Assembly: GCA_965652645.1 (NCBI GenBank)
Contig: CBFGXE010000009.1
Location: 1 to 64,000 of the forward strand
Direction: 5' to 3'
Length of the DNA: 64,000 bases
From: ZC4RG30 sp965652645
GTDB taxonomy: Bacteria; Pseudomonadota; Gammaproteobacteria; Steroidobacterales; Steroidobacteraceae
Shown in pieces: positions 1 to 8,379 of the stretch. Position 1 is the stretch's first letter; every line of letters starts with the position of its first letter. The translations under genes were made by a program, and so were the position numbers. The notes below the pieces were generated by a model that saw only the letters and a program-made list of their open reading frames with translations, had not been told where the DNA came from and did no database searches.

Positions 1-989
1 CCGAGCACACCTGCCAGGGCTGGCTCGAGGGCTACCTGCTCACCGGCCGGCACGGCCTTTTCTCCTGCTACGAGGCCTTCATCCACATCGTGGATTCGAT
101 GTTCAATCAACACGCCAAGTGGCTGAAGGTGTGCGCCGAGGTGCCCTGGCGCCGACCGATCGCCTCGCTGAACATCCTGCTCACCTCGCATGTCTGGCGC
201 CAGGACCACAACGGCTTCTCGCACCAGGATCCCGGCTTCATCGACGTGGTGATGAACAAGAAGGCGGCCATCGTGCGCGTGTACCTGCCGCCAGACGCCA
301 ACACACTGCTGTGCATCACCGACCGGTGCCTGCGCAGCCGCAACCTGGTGAACGTGATCGTGGCCGGAAAGCAGCCGCAGCTGCAGTGGCTCGACATGGA
401 CGCCGCCGTGCAGCACTGCGCGGCCGGCATCGGCGCCTGGGACTGGGCCGGCAGCGAAGGCGATGGCGAGCCGGATCTCGTGATGGCCTGTGCGGGCGAC
501 ACACCGACGCTGGAGACCATCGCCGCCGCGCGGCTGCTGCGCGAGCATGTGCCCGGCCTGAAGGTGCGGGTGATCAACGTGGTCGACCTGATGACGCTGC
601 AGCCGCCGGAGGAGCATCCCAACGGCCTCACCTCCGAAGCCTTCGATGCCCTGTTCACCCGCGACAAGCCCATCCTCTTCGCCTTCCACGGCTACCCCTG
701 GCTCATCCACCGCCTCACCTACCGGCGCACCAACCACCACAACCTGCACGTGCGCGGCTACAAGGAGGAAGGCACCACCACCACGCCCTTCGACATGACG
801 GTGCGCAACCAGCTGGACCGCTTCCACCTGGTGATCGACGCGATCACGCGCGTGCCGGGCCTCGCCGCCCGCTTCGGCCACGTGGCGGAACTGATGCGCG
901 AGCGGCTCGCCGCCCACCGCCAGTACATCCTGGAGCACGGCGATGATCCGCCGGAGCTGAAGGACTGGACGCTGGCCGGCGCCCGGTAG
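1..989 (+). CDS. xfp: Phosphoketolase, C-terminal part (5' end outside window)
   Basis: Thiamine-diphosphate enzyme that cleaves xylulose 5-phosphate and/or fructose 6-phosphate with phosphate to acetyl phosphate plus an aldose phosphate. The reading frame is open from base 3 to the TAG at 987-989, giving about 328 residues of a protein normally near 800. Family hallmarks visible are TSHVWRQDHNGFSHQDPG, the GKQPQ segment, FAFHGYPWLIHRL and the closing segment GTTTTPFDMTVRNQLDR. The N-terminal ThDP-binding half lies upstream. A PduL-type phosphotransacetylase sits 0.6 kb downstream on the opposite strand, which fits a route from acetyl phosphate to acetyl-CoA. Identification is secure; substrate preference cannot be read from this part. 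Confidence 0.95.
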   Translation, partial: EHTCQGWLEGYLLTGRHGLFSCYEAFIHIVDSMFNQHAKWLKVCAEVPWRRPIASLNILLTSHVWRQDHNGFSHQDPGFIDVVMNKKAAIVRVYLPPDANTLLCITDRCLRSRNLVNVIVAGKQPQLQWLDMDAAVQHCAAGIGAWDWAGSEGDGEPDLVMACAGDTPTLETIAAARLLREHVPGLKVRVINVVDLMTLQPPEEHPNGLTSEAFDALFTRDKPILFAFHGYPWLIHRLTYRRTNHHNLHVRGYKEEGTTTTPFDMTVRNQLDRFHLVIDAITRVPGLAARFGHVAELMRERLAAHRQYILEHGDDPPELKDWTLAGAR

Positions 990-1072
990 CACTACGTACA
1001 ACTGCGAATGCACGGCGGCCAGGTGCGGGTCTAACTTCCCGGAACTACCGCCTCAACGAGCTCCCTGCCAAC

Positions 1073-1582
1073 ATGGAAACATTGCGCGACGGCAGCCAGG
1101 TCACCATCCGCCCCATCGGCAAGGGCGACATCGAGCTGGAACGGCGGTTCATCGAGGGCCTGTCGCCCGAGGCGCGCCGCTACCGCTTCCTTTACACCAT
1201 CGCCACACCGAGTGAGGCCCTGCTGCGCAAGCTCACCGAGGTCGATGCAGTGAATGAGGCGGCCTTCATCGCGGTGGTCGAGGATGGCCTGCACGAGCGC
1301 GAGGTGGGCACGGCCCGTTTCAGCCGCACACCCGACGGACAGGCGGAGGTGACCGTGACGGTGGACGAGGCCTGGCAGCGCCGGGGACTGGCCACGCTGC
1401 TGGTGCGCAAGCTGGTCGCCGAGGCGCGCCAGCGCGGCATCCGCGCGCTGTATTCCGTCGATGCCGGCGGCAACGAATCGATGCGGGCGCTGGCTGCCCA
1501 CCTGGGTTTCAGCCGCAAGGTGGATCCACAGGACGCCACGCAGGTGATCTACACGCTGCCGCTGGACACGCCGCACGGCTGA
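1073..1582 (+). CDS. GNAT-family N-acetyltransferase
   Basis: Protein of 169 residues with one GNAT domain. The acetyl-CoA pyrophosphate loop is visible as QRRGLA (residues 102-107) and the C-terminal strand region contains the AHLGF segment. The N-terminus (RDGSQVTIRPI, then FIEGLSPEARRYRF) resembles the GNAT module at the C-terminus of Pat/PatZ-type protein lysine acetyltransferases. Its position between phosphoketolase and PduL makes regulation of acetyl-CoA metabolism an attractive but unproven role. The ATG at 1073 is the start that gives a complete domain. No strong ribosome-binding site is seen. Confidence 0.85.
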   Translation: METLRDGSQVTIRPIGKGDIELERRFIEGLSPEARRYRFLYTIATPSEALLRKLTEVDAVNEAAFIAVVEDGLHEREVGTARFSRTPDGQAEVTVTVDEAWQRRGLATLLVRKLVAEARQRGIRALYSVDAGGNESMRALAAHLGFSRKVDPQDATQVIYTLPLDTPHG

Positions 1583-1597
1583 GCGCGCGGCAGACGG

Positions 1598-2203
1598 TCA
1601 ACCGGGCAGCAGGTGCGCGGTGGTGCCGGGTGCCACAGCTGCCGCATTGCCCTCGTCGGTATCCAGGTGCAGCTCAAGGCTGAATCCTGGTGACACGCGC
1701 ACCACCACATCCTGGAACACCAGGTCGCGCCCCTCGCTGTCCACCGCGACGCTGACGCGCTGACGGTCCTGCACACCCAGTCGTCGCGCGTCCGCAGGAT
1801 TCATGTGGATGTGCCGCACCGGCATCACCACACCGGCCGCGAGCTGCACACGGCCTGCAGGGCCCACGAGTTCGATGCCCGGTGTATCCGCCAGGTCGCC
1901 GGACACCCGCAGCGGTGCATCGATGCCCAGCGCAATCTCGTCGCTGCGCGACAGCTCCACCTGGTCCACGCTGCGGGGCGGGCCGAGCAGGCGCACGCCA
2001 TCGAGCCGGCCGCGCGGCCCCACCAGTGACACAGTCTCGACCGCGGCGAACTGGCCGGGCTGCGAAAGGGCGCATTTCACCCCGAGGACGTGGCCGGGGC
2101 CGAAGAGCACATCCAGGGTCGGCTGGCTGGGATGAACATGCCGGGCCGATACCGCTACTGGAATCGCCAGTGGTGCGACGCTCGATGGCCGGCCGTGTTC
2201 CAT
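1598..2203 (-). CDS. pduL: PduL-type phosphate propanoyl/acetyl transferase
   Basis: Interconverts acyl-CoA and acyl phosphate (acetyl or propionyl) with two metal ions; structurally unrelated to Pta. The 201-residue product shows the two PduL metal-binding repeats: SARHVH (His22, His24) and RHIHMNP (His131, His133), plus the C-terminal LELHLDTDEGNAA segment. An in-frame ATG at 2221 would add six residues; neither start has a convincing Shine-Dalgarno. No microcompartment shell gene is nearby and no encapsulation-type N-terminal extension is seen, so a housekeeping phosphotransacetylase working on phosphoketolase-derived acetyl phosphate is the likely role. Divergent from the hybrid kinase. 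Confidence 0.93.
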   Translation of the reverse strand: MEHGRPSSVAPLAIPVAVSARHVHPSQPTLDVLFGPGHVLGVKCALSQPGQFAAVETVSLVGPRGRLDGVRLLGPPRSVDQVELSRSDEIALGIDAPLRVSGDLADTPGIELVGPAGRVQLAAGVVMPVRHIHMNPADARRLGVQDRQRVSVAVDSEGRDLVFQDVVVRVSPGFSLELHLDTDEGNAAAVAPGTTAHLLPG

Positions 2204-2256
2204 CCCGTTAGTTCGCCGCATGACAGGCGGATTTGCAAGGCGCACCCGGCAGTGCG

Positions 2257-2265
2257 AACCTATTG
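2257..2265 (+). promoter_or_regulatory. Candidate island element E (AACCTATTG)
   Basis: Short element in the pduL/hybrid-kinase intergenic region. It shares ACCTATTG with the element upstream of the zinc-finger gene at 12606-12614 but misses the first T of TACCTAT. It lies only 19 bases before the GTG start of the kinase, so it would act on pduL or be a promoter part for the kinase. Weakest member of the set. Confidence 0.3.
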
Positions 2266-2284
2266 CTGCGATGCAGGTGCTCCC

Positions 2285-3802
2285 GTGACGCTTTCCTCCG
2301 AGCTGGTCCGCAGCGTGCTGCAGTCGGCGCCGGATGCCATGATCATCATCGATGGTTCGGGCACCATCCTCTATGCCAACCGCCAGGTCACGGCCCTGTT
2401 CGGCTATCAACCGGCCGAAGTGGTGGGCAGCCCGGTCGAGATGCTGATGCCGGAGCGATTTCGCGGCCGGCATGTGACCCATCGCCAGGGCTACACCAGT
2501 TCCGTGCGCGTGCGGCCGATGGGCGCGGGACTGGAGCTGTTCGCCCGGCGCCGGGATGGTCGCGAGTTCCCGGTGGAGATCAGCCTCAGCCCCATCCAGC
2601 AGCAGGACGAAGTGCTGGTGGCCGCCGCAATCCGCGACGTCACGGACCGGGCACGCGTGGAGAAGGAACTGCGCGACGCCCGAGCCGCCGCCGACCGGGC
2701 CAACCTCAGCAAGAGCCGCTTCCTGGCCACCGCCAGCCATGACCTGCGCCAGCCGCTGCAGGTGCTCTCTCTGCTCAACGGCACCTTGCGCCGCCTCGCC
2801 GACAGCGAGGATGTGAACGAGGTGCTCGAGCAGCAGGAGCAGGCGCTGGGCACCATGTCGCGGCTGCTCAATGCCCTGCTCGACATCAGCAAGCTGGAGT
2901 CCGGCGCCATCATGCCGGACATCTGCGACTTCCCGGTGGCACAGCTGCTGGCAGAGCTGCGCCTGGAATACGCCGGCCTTGCCGCGAACAAGGGACTGGA
3001 CTTCGTGGTTGAAACCACCGGCCTCAGGGTGCGCTCCGATCCCACGCTGATCGGCCAGGCGCTGAAGAACCTGGTGGCCAACGCGATCAAGTACACCAGC
3101 GCCGGCAGCGTGACGCTGTCGGCCAGGAAGGTGTCGCAGGGCGTGCGCATCGAGGTGCGCGACACGGGCCGGGGCATCGCCCCGGAGCACCTGCCCTTCA
3201 TCTTCGAGGAGTTCTACCAGGTCGGCGTGGCCACCAACACCTCCCGCGACGGCTACGGGCTCGGCCTCAGCATCGTGCAGCGCGTGGTGCGGCTGCTGGA
3301 TCTGCGCATCGACGTCAGCTCCCGGCCCGGTGAAGGCTCCACCTTCGCGCTGGAGATTCCGGCCGGCCAGGCGGCTGCCGCCGCCGATGCCGCGCTGCGC
3401 AGCCAGCGTGCACCCGCCACCGCGCTGGCCGGCAAGGCGCGCCACCTGCTGCTGGTCGAAGATGACAGCGGGGTGCGCAACGCCACCCGGCTGTTCCTGA
3501 AGGGCGAGGGTTACCGCGTGACAGCCGCCGCCTCCCATGCCGAGGCCCTGCAGCTGATCAAGGAGCACGCCGACATCGACCTGGTGATCTCCGACTATCA
3601 CCTGGATGGCGGCCGCACCGGCGCCGAGGTGATCTCTGCGGCCCGCGAGCGCTTCGGCGCCGGCCATCCGGCCATCCTCGTCACCGGGGATACCACGCCG
3701 GCGATGGCCAGCCTGAAGCGTGATGACACGCTGCGCCTCACCAGCAAGCCCATCAACGCCGACGACCTGGTGGGGCTGATCCAGGGCCTGCTGCAATCCT
3801 GA
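2285..3802 (+). CDS. PAS-domain hybrid sensor histidine kinase with receiver
   Basis: Soluble 505-residue kinase: PAS (about 10-120), a short coiled linker, HisKA with SHDLRQPLQ (His152), HATPase (NLVANAIKYT; DTGRG; GYGLGLSIVQR) and a C-terminal receiver with phospho-acceptor Asp437 (VISDYHLDGG). No transmembrane segment. The PAS domain aligns without gaps to the haem-PAS of the FixL-like kinase downstream and keeps the ligand-position His (His63), but the distal Arg is Leu83. A GTG at 2285 is chosen because longer starts would run through pduL. Transcribed in the same direction as fixL-fixJ, 52 bases upstream of that start, so the three may share a signalling pathway. Confidence 0.9.
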   Translation: MTLSSELVRSVLQSAPDAMIIIDGSGTILYANRQVTALFGYQPAEVVGSPVEMLMPERFRGRHVTHRQGYTSSVRVRPMGAGLELFARRRDGREFPVEISLSPIQQQDEVLVAAAIRDVTDRARVEKELRDARAAADRANLSKSRFLATASHDLRQPLQVLSLLNGTLRRLADSEDVNEVLEQQEQALGTMSRLLNALLDISKLESGAIMPDICDFPVAQLLAELRLEYAGLAANKGLDFVVETTGLRVRSDPTLIGQALKNLVANAIKYTSAGSVTLSARKVSQGVRIEVRDTGRGIAPEHLPFIFEEFYQVGVATNTSRDGYGLGLSIVQRVVRLLDLRIDVSSRPGEGSTFALEIPAGQAAAAADAALRSQRAPATALAGKARHLLLVEDDSGVRNATRLFLKGEGYRVTAAASHAEALQLIKEHADIDLVISDYHLDGGRTGAEVISAARERFGAGHPAILVTGDTTPAMASLKRDDTLRLTSKPINADDLVGLIQGLLQS

Positions 3803-3854
3803 CTGCGGAAAGTCCCTAGATGCGCCCGTGGGCCGGAGCGCGATACTGCGCGCA

Positions 3855-4955
3855 ATGCCCATTCCCCACCTCCACGCCGTCATCGATGCAGCGGTCGACG
3901 CCGTCTTCGTCATCGACCAGTCCGGCCGCATCCGCATGGCCAATGCCGCGGCCGAGGGCCTCTTTGGCTGGTCCGCCGCGGAGATGGAGGGTCGTGACGT
4001 CAGCATGCTGATGCCCGAGCCCGACCGCAGCGCCCACGCGGGTTACATCGCGCGCTTCCTCGCCACCGGCGAGCCGCGCGTCATCGGCACCGGGCGCGAC
4101 GTGCAGGCACAGCGCCGCGACGGCAGCTGCTTTCCGGTGCACCTTTCCGTCGGCCAGGTGACCGGCAGCGATCCACCTTGTTTCATCGGCTTCCTCCACG
4201 ACCTCTCCGCACGGCAGCGCGAGGCCGAAGATGCGCTGCGCCTCAACCAGCGCCTGATGCAGGTCACGCGCATGGCAACCCTGGGCGAAATGTCCGCCGG
4301 CATCGCCCACGAAGTGAACCAGCCGCTCACCGCCATCACCAACTACGCGCTGGCGGCCGAGCGACTGCTGGCATTCACGGAGCCGGACATCGATGAAGCA
4401 CGGGGTGCGCTGCGCGAGATCGTCCACGAAGCCCGCCGCGCGGCGGACATCATCCGCCGCCTGCGCCACATCACCCGCGGCGGCGAGGAACGCAGGGAAC
4501 CCACGCGCGTCGCGGAACTGCTGGACGCGCTGGAGACCCTGTGCCTGGCGGATGCGCGCGTCCATGACGCGCGCATCCGCTTCGAGCTGCAGCCGGATGT
4601 CCCGCTGCTGGTGGTCCATCGCGTGCAGATCACCCAGGCGGTGCTCAACCTCGTGCGCAATGCGCTGGAGGCGCTGCAGGCCGACCCGCCCGGCGGGCGC
4701 GAAGTGGTCGTCACCGCCCGGCGCAACTTCGCCGGGGACTGCGAGATCGAGGTCAGCGACAATGGCCCCGGTGTGGCCGCGGCGATCATCGATCGCATGT
4801 TCGAGCCCTTCCGCAGCACCAAGGCCAATGGCACCGGCCTCGGACTGCCCATGTGCGAGACCATCGCCTTCGCGCATGGCGGCTCGTTGCGCCACGAGGC
4901 GAGGGCACCGCATGGCGCGCGTTTCATCCTCACCCTGCCCGCCGCGGAGAACTGA
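3855..4955 (+). CDS. fixL: FixL-like oxygen-sensing histidine kinase
   Basis: Soluble sensor kinase of 366 residues: one PAS domain, HisKA with AHEVNQPLTA (phospho-His152), and HATPase (NLVRNALEAL; DNGPGV; GTGLGLPMCE). The PAS carries MPEPDRSAH and then IGTGR exactly 20 residues on. In Bradyrhizobium FixL the haem iron ligand is His200 and the oxygen-contacting residue Arg220, the same spacing as His61 and Arg81 here. Oxygen bound to haem inhibits the kinase in that family, so low oxygen should activate it. The stop codon abuts the ATG of fixJ. A GTG at 3828 is an alternative start; ATG 3855 is preferred and has a GATACT hexamer 7 bases upstream. Confidence 0.93.
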   Translation: MPIPHLHAVIDAAVDAVFVIDQSGRIRMANAAAEGLFGWSAAEMEGRDVSMLMPEPDRSAHAGYIARFLATGEPRVIGTGRDVQAQRRDGSCFPVHLSVGQVTGSDPPCFIGFLHDLSARQREAEDALRLNQRLMQVTRMATLGEMSAGIAHEVNQPLTAITNYALAAERLLAFTEPDIDEARGALREIVHEARRAADIIRRLRHITRGGEERREPTRVAELLDALETLCLADARVHDARIRFELQPDVPLLVVHRVQITQAVLNLVRNALEALQADPPGGREVVVTARRNFAGDCEIEVSDNGPGVAAAIIDRMFEPFRSTKANGTGLGLPMCETIAFAHGGSLRHEARAPHGARFILTLPAAEN

Positions 4956-5570
4956 ATGAAGGACAAACCCGCCATGGTGTTCGTGGTCGATGACGACGCC
5001 GGCGTGCGCTCCTCCATCCGCCTGCTGCTGAAGTCGGTGGGCATTGCCGCCACGCCCATGGCCTCGGCGCAGGAATTCCTCGACGCCTTCGACCCGGCGC
5101 AGCCGGGCTGCCTGGTGCTCGACATCCGCATGCCGGGGATGAGCGGGCTGGAGCTGCAGCAGGAACTGAACCGTCGCGGCGCCATGCTGCCGGTGCTGTT
5201 CATTACCGGCCACGGCGACGTGCCCATGGCGGTGGAGGCCATGCAGCACGGCGCCTTCGATTTCCTGCAGAAGCCCTTCCGCGACCAGGACCTGATCGAC
5301 CGCATCCAGAAGGCGCTGCTGCGCGACCAGGAGAACCGCGCCTCGCTGCGCGAGCACAACCAGGTCCGCGAGCGGCTGGCCTCGCTCACCGTGCGCGAGC
5401 GCCAGGTGCTCAACCTGCTCACCCAGGGCAAGCAGAACAAGGTGATGGCCGCGGAGCTGGGCATCTCGCAGCGCACGGTGGAGATCCATCGCGCGCATGT
5501 GATGGAGAAGCTCGGCGCGAGCTCCGTGGCGCAGCTGGTGCGCATGGCGCTCGACGCCACCGATTCCTGA
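4956..5570 (+). CDS. fixJ: FixJ-like LuxR-family response regulator
   Basis: Two-domain regulator of 204 residues. The receiver has VVDDDAG at the acidic pocket, phospho-acceptor Asp56 in LVLDIRMPG, Thr84 and Lys106 (LQKPF). The LuxR/FixJ helix-turn-helix spans about 143-195 (LTVRERQVL; KVMAAELGISQRTVEIHRA). It begins immediately after the fixL stop, so the two are co-transcribed and almost certainly cognate partners. LuxR-type regulators such as NarL bind TACYYMT-like heptamers; copies of TACCTAT occur upstream of several genes in this island and are candidate targets (inference). Confidence 0.93.
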   Translation: MKDKPAMVFVVDDDAGVRSSIRLLLKSVGIAATPMASAQEFLDAFDPAQPGCLVLDIRMPGMSGLELQQELNRRGAMLPVLFITGHGDVPMAVEAMQHGAFDFLQKPFRDQDLIDRIQKALLRDQENRASLREHNQVRERLASLTVRERQVLNLLTQGKQNKVMAAELGISQRTVEIHRAHVMEKLGASSVAQLVRMALDATDS

Positions 5571-5608
5571 GGGGTCGCGGGTCGGGACAAGGCAGGCGTC
5601 ACATCCGC

Positions 5609-6250
5609 TCAGGGCACCAGGCGCGAGGCGGCATCGGCGATGGCGTCGAGCCGGTCCGCGCCCAGTTCCTGGAACAGGCTGATGTGGTCCGGTGGACAGG
5701 ACGGCCGCGCGCCCTCCGCTGCTTCCTTGAACAGGCGCAGCAGGTAGGCGTGGTGCTGGCCGGCGATGCGCGGCACCCATGTTTCGGCATCTCCCTCGCC
5801 GCGCTGGCCGTGGCAGCCCGCGCAGCGTTCCCCGAACAGCACGCGGCCTGACTGCAGGCGGTTGCCATTGCCGGTGCCGGCGTTGCCGCCGCGCTCCAGC
5901 CCGGCAATGTACGCGGCCACGTCGGCCACTGCCTGCATGTCGGGCAGCACATGCGCGTCCGCGTAGTGCTGCATGCGAGGATCCCAGCGGCGCGCATGGC
6001 GGTAGTCGGTGAGCAGCTTCACCAGCACGCGCCGGTGCTGGCCGGCGATGGCCGGCACGCTGCCATCGCGGTTGCCACCGCCGTCGGCACGATGGCAACC
6101 GGCGCAGGGCGTGAACAGGCGCTCGCCGCGCACTGCGTCGGGCGTGAGCGCGATGGCCTCGCGGAAATCCTGGGTGGCCGGCGTGGCAGCCAGCCCCGCG
6201 GCGGGCACGGCCAGCAAGGCAAGCAGCAGGCAGGCGGCGCGCATCGGCAT
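5609..6250 (-). CDS. Dihaem c-type cytochrome (c4-like)
   Basis: Periplasmic electron carrier of 213 residues. A Sec signal peptide (about 1-22, ending GLAA) precedes two class I cytochrome modules with CAGCH motifs at Cys49-His53 and Cys143-His147, each followed by an IAGQH segment. The tandem arrangement is that of cytochrome c4-type donors to terminal oxidases. The start lies two bases after the stop of the upstream universal stress protein gene, so they form an operon. This would give an oxygen-regulated island a link to respiration. It converges with fixJ. Confidence 0.9.
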   Translation of the reverse strand: MPMRAACLLLALLAVPAAGLAATPATQDFREAIALTPDAVRGERLFTPCAGCHRADGGGNRDGSVPAIAGQHRRVLVKLLTDYRHARRWDPRMQHYADAHVLPDMQAVADVAAYIAGLERGGNAGTGNGNRLQSGRVLFGERCAGCHGQRGEGDAETWVPRIAGQHHAYLLRLFKEAAEGARPSCPPDHISLFQELGADRLDAIADAASRLVP

Positions 6251-6252
6251 GT

Positions 6253-7227
6253 TCAATCCTCCGTGACCAGCAGCGGACTCACGAACCCCGGCGGCTTCAC
6301 CACCAGCAGGTCGCAGGCAATGCGTTCCAGGATCTGCGCGGCCGTGCCGCTGGCCGCCGAATGCACCCAGCGCGGGCGCGCCACCGCGCCCATCACCAGG
6401 ATGTCGGGCGCATGTGCGGATACCAGCCGCACCAGCCCTTCGACCAGCCGGCCGTCCCCGATCCGCACGGCTGCCGACTCCACCCGCCGCGCCAGCCGGT
6501 TGGTGCACAGCCGCGCATGGGCATGGGCATCTTCCCTCTCTTCGACGGACACCGGCTCTCCCGGCAGATGCGGCGGATCCTGCAGCACGTGGTAGATCTC
6601 CAGCGGCCCGCCGAGGATGCCCGACAGCTCGCGCGCCTCCTCCACCAGCGCCTCGTCCATGTGCACGGGATGGTCCACGTTGCTGCCAGGATCGACGGCC
6701 ACCGCGATGCAAGGCTGTGCCTGCCACGCCCGCGGCCCGACGAGCAGCAGCGATGCAGGGACCTGGCGGATCAGGTTCCAGTCGGTGCGCGTGAGTGCCA
6801 CGCGCGATGCCGTGGCATGCCTTGCGGTGCCCTTCACCACCAGGTCTGGCCGGGTGCGGATCACATGGTGGCCGATTCCTTCTTCCAGCGGCGCGTGCCA
6901 CTCGCAGGCCACGGTGACGGCAAGGCCATCCCTGCCCACCTGCGCCGCCATCGCATTGAGCTCGCCGAGGAACCGCTGGCGGCGCATCTCGCGGTACTCG
7001 CCGAGGCGGGAAGCGCCGGCCCACCCCTCCGGGATGTCCTGCTCCACGTCACAGACATAAAGCTCCAGTGATGCACCGCACGAGGCAGCGATGCGCGCCG
7101 CCTTGTCCACCGCCGCCTGGGAACTCCCTGCGGTCGGATCGACCACGACCAGGATGCGCCTGACGGCCGCCGCCTCGGCCCTCGAACGGCGCATGGGCTC
7201 CACTCGCCTGGCTACTGGCACGTACAT
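6253..7227 (-). CDS. Tandem universal stress protein (UspE-like)
   Basis: Protein of 324 residues with two Usp domains (about 22-160 and 170-315). The first begins RRILVVVDPT; the second ends with VMGAVAR, SGTAAQILERIACDLLVVKPPGF. The same closing segment occurs in the second Usp of this window (19797-20789), pointing to a shared subfamily. The classic ATP-loop Gly pattern is only partly kept. Usp proteins of this type are commonly induced by oxygen limitation and growth arrest. Upstream, between it and the agmatine operon, is a TCCCTATGG element. Confidence 0.9.
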   Translation of the reverse strand: MYVPVARRVEPMRRSRAEAAAVRRILVVVDPTAGSSQAAVDKAARIAASCGASLELYVCDVEQDIPEGWAGASRLGEYREMRRQRFLGELNAMAAQVGRDGLAVTVACEWHAPLEEGIGHHVIRTRPDLVVKGTARHATASRVALTRTDWNLIRQVPASLLLVGPRAWQAQPCIAVAVDPGSNVDHPVHMDEALVEEARELSGILGGPLEIYHVLQDPPHLPGEPVSVEEREDAHAHARLCTNRLARRVESAAVRIGDGRLVEGLVRLVSAHAPDILVMGAVARPRWVHSAASGTAAQILERIACDLLVVKPPGFVSPLLVTED

Positions 7228-7277
7228 GGGAATCTCCGCGTTACTGCCCGTTTTCTAGCAGCCGCCCCCGGTGTCGC

Positions 7278-7297
7278 CCATAGGGACAATTGCGGAT
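7278..7297. promoter_or_regulatory. Candidate island element A, shared by usp and ptcA
   Basis: The 127-base divergent region between the universal stress gene and ptcA contains CCATAGGGA followed by CAATTGCGGAT. Read on the minus strand it gives TCCCTATGG, one mismatch from TACCTATGG. Its right half is nearly repeated at 19731-19741 (CCATTGCGGAT). It lies 51 bases from the usp start and 58 bases from the ptcA start, which is a suitable activator or promoter position for either gene. Confidence 0.4.
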
Positions 7298-7354
7298 ATC
7301 GCTGTGGCAGCTACGCGCTGTGAAGCCCGCACTGGCGGCCTACCGTAGGTCGCC

Positions 7355-8368
7355 ATGAAAGCACGCCACTTCATCGATACCCAGGACTTCACCCCCCACG
7401 AACTGCTGGAGCTGATGGAGCTCACCGCCCGCCTGAAGGAGGCGGACAAGGCAGGCGCCTGCCCGCCGCTGCTGCAGGGCGCCTCCCTCGGCATGCTCTT
7501 CGAGGAACCCTCCACGCGCACGCGTGTGTCCTTCGAAGTGGCGATGACCAAGCTCGGCGGCCATGCGCTGTACCTCAGGCCCGGCGAAATCCACCTCGGC
7601 CAGCGCGAGTCCCTCGAGGACACCGCCGACGTACTGGAGCGCATGGTGGACGTCATCGAGGCGCGCACGCTGAAGCACGCCACGGTGGTCGGACTGGCGA
7701 GGCAGGCAGACGTGCCCGTGATCAACGGCCTCACCGACTACAACCACCCCACGCAGGTGCTGTGCGATGTGTTCACCATGCAGGAGCACAGCGGCGGCAG
7801 GAACCTGCGCGACCTGCGCGTGGTGTTCGTGGGTGACGCCACCAACGTGTGCAACTCGCTGGCCGCCATCTGCACCCGGATGGGCATGCACTTCACCCAT
7901 GCCGCGCCGGCGCGCTACCAGATCGGCCCCGAGGTGAGGGCCATCGCTACCGCCAACTGCAACAAGTCCGGCGGCACCCTGCAGGTCACCGACAACGTGG
8001 AGGAAGCCGTCGCCGTCGCCGACTTCCTCTACACCGACCTGTGGTGGTGGATCGGCCAGGAGCCGGAGATCCCCGACCGCCAGGCGGCCTTCATGCCGCG
8101 CTACCAGCTCAACCGGGACCTGCTGGCCCGCGCGCCGCGCCGCTGCCGCGTGATGCATTGCCTGCCGGCCTCGCGTGGCGTCGAGGCCACCAGCGAGGTG
8201 CTCGACTCCCCGCAGTCCATCATCTTCGACCAGGCGGAGAACCGCCTGCACGTGGAGAAGGCGCTGCTGGTGTGGGCCGTGTACCCGCGGCTGAAGCGCG
8301 CCAGCCCCGCACTGCGCGCCTGGCATGCCGGACGAATCGAGAACCTGCTGGCCGAAATCAAACCCTGA
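7355..8368 (+). CDS. ptcA: Putrescine carbamoyltransferase
   Basis: Phosphorolyses N-carbamoylputrescine to putrescine plus carbamoyl phosphate in agmatine catabolism. The 337-residue product has the carbamoyl-phosphate motifs STRTR (53-57), HPTQ (131-134) and HCLPA (268-272). The ornithine-binding SMG loop of ornithine carbamoyltransferases is absent; the corresponding stretch is DLWWWIG (228-234). Segments such as YLRPGEIHLGQRESLEDT and FLYTD match the putrescine enzyme of enterococci better than OTCs. The neighbours (antiporter, agmatine deiminase, carbamate kinase) settle the assignment. An automatic label of ornithine carbamoyltransferase would be misleading. First gene of a four-gene operon. 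Confidence 0.88.
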   Translation: MKARHFIDTQDFTPHELLELMELTARLKEADKAGACPPLLQGASLGMLFEEPSTRTRVSFEVAMTKLGGHALYLRPGEIHLGQRESLEDTADVLERMVDVIEARTLKHATVVGLARQADVPVINGLTDYNHPTQVLCDVFTMQEHSGGRNLRDLRVVFVGDATNVCNSLAAICTRMGMHFTHAAPARYQIGPEVRAIATANCNKSGGTLQVTDNVEEAVAVADFLYTDLWWWIGQEPEIPDRQAAFMPRYQLNRDLLARAPRRCRVMHCLPASRGVEATSEVLDSPQSIIFDQAENRLHVEKALLVWAVYPRLKRASPALRAWHAGRIENLLAEIKP

Positions 8369-8379
8369 GGGAGCCTGTC

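Noticed and set aside
1598..4006. 802-codon frame on the minus strand as one protein
   Set aside because: Only the C-terminal 201-207 residues are PduL; the rest is antisense to the two kinases.
7355..8368. Ornithine carbamoyltransferase (argF/arcB)
   Set aside because: The SMG ornithine loop is missing and the operon partners are agmatine enzymes; putrescine carbamoyltransferase fits better.
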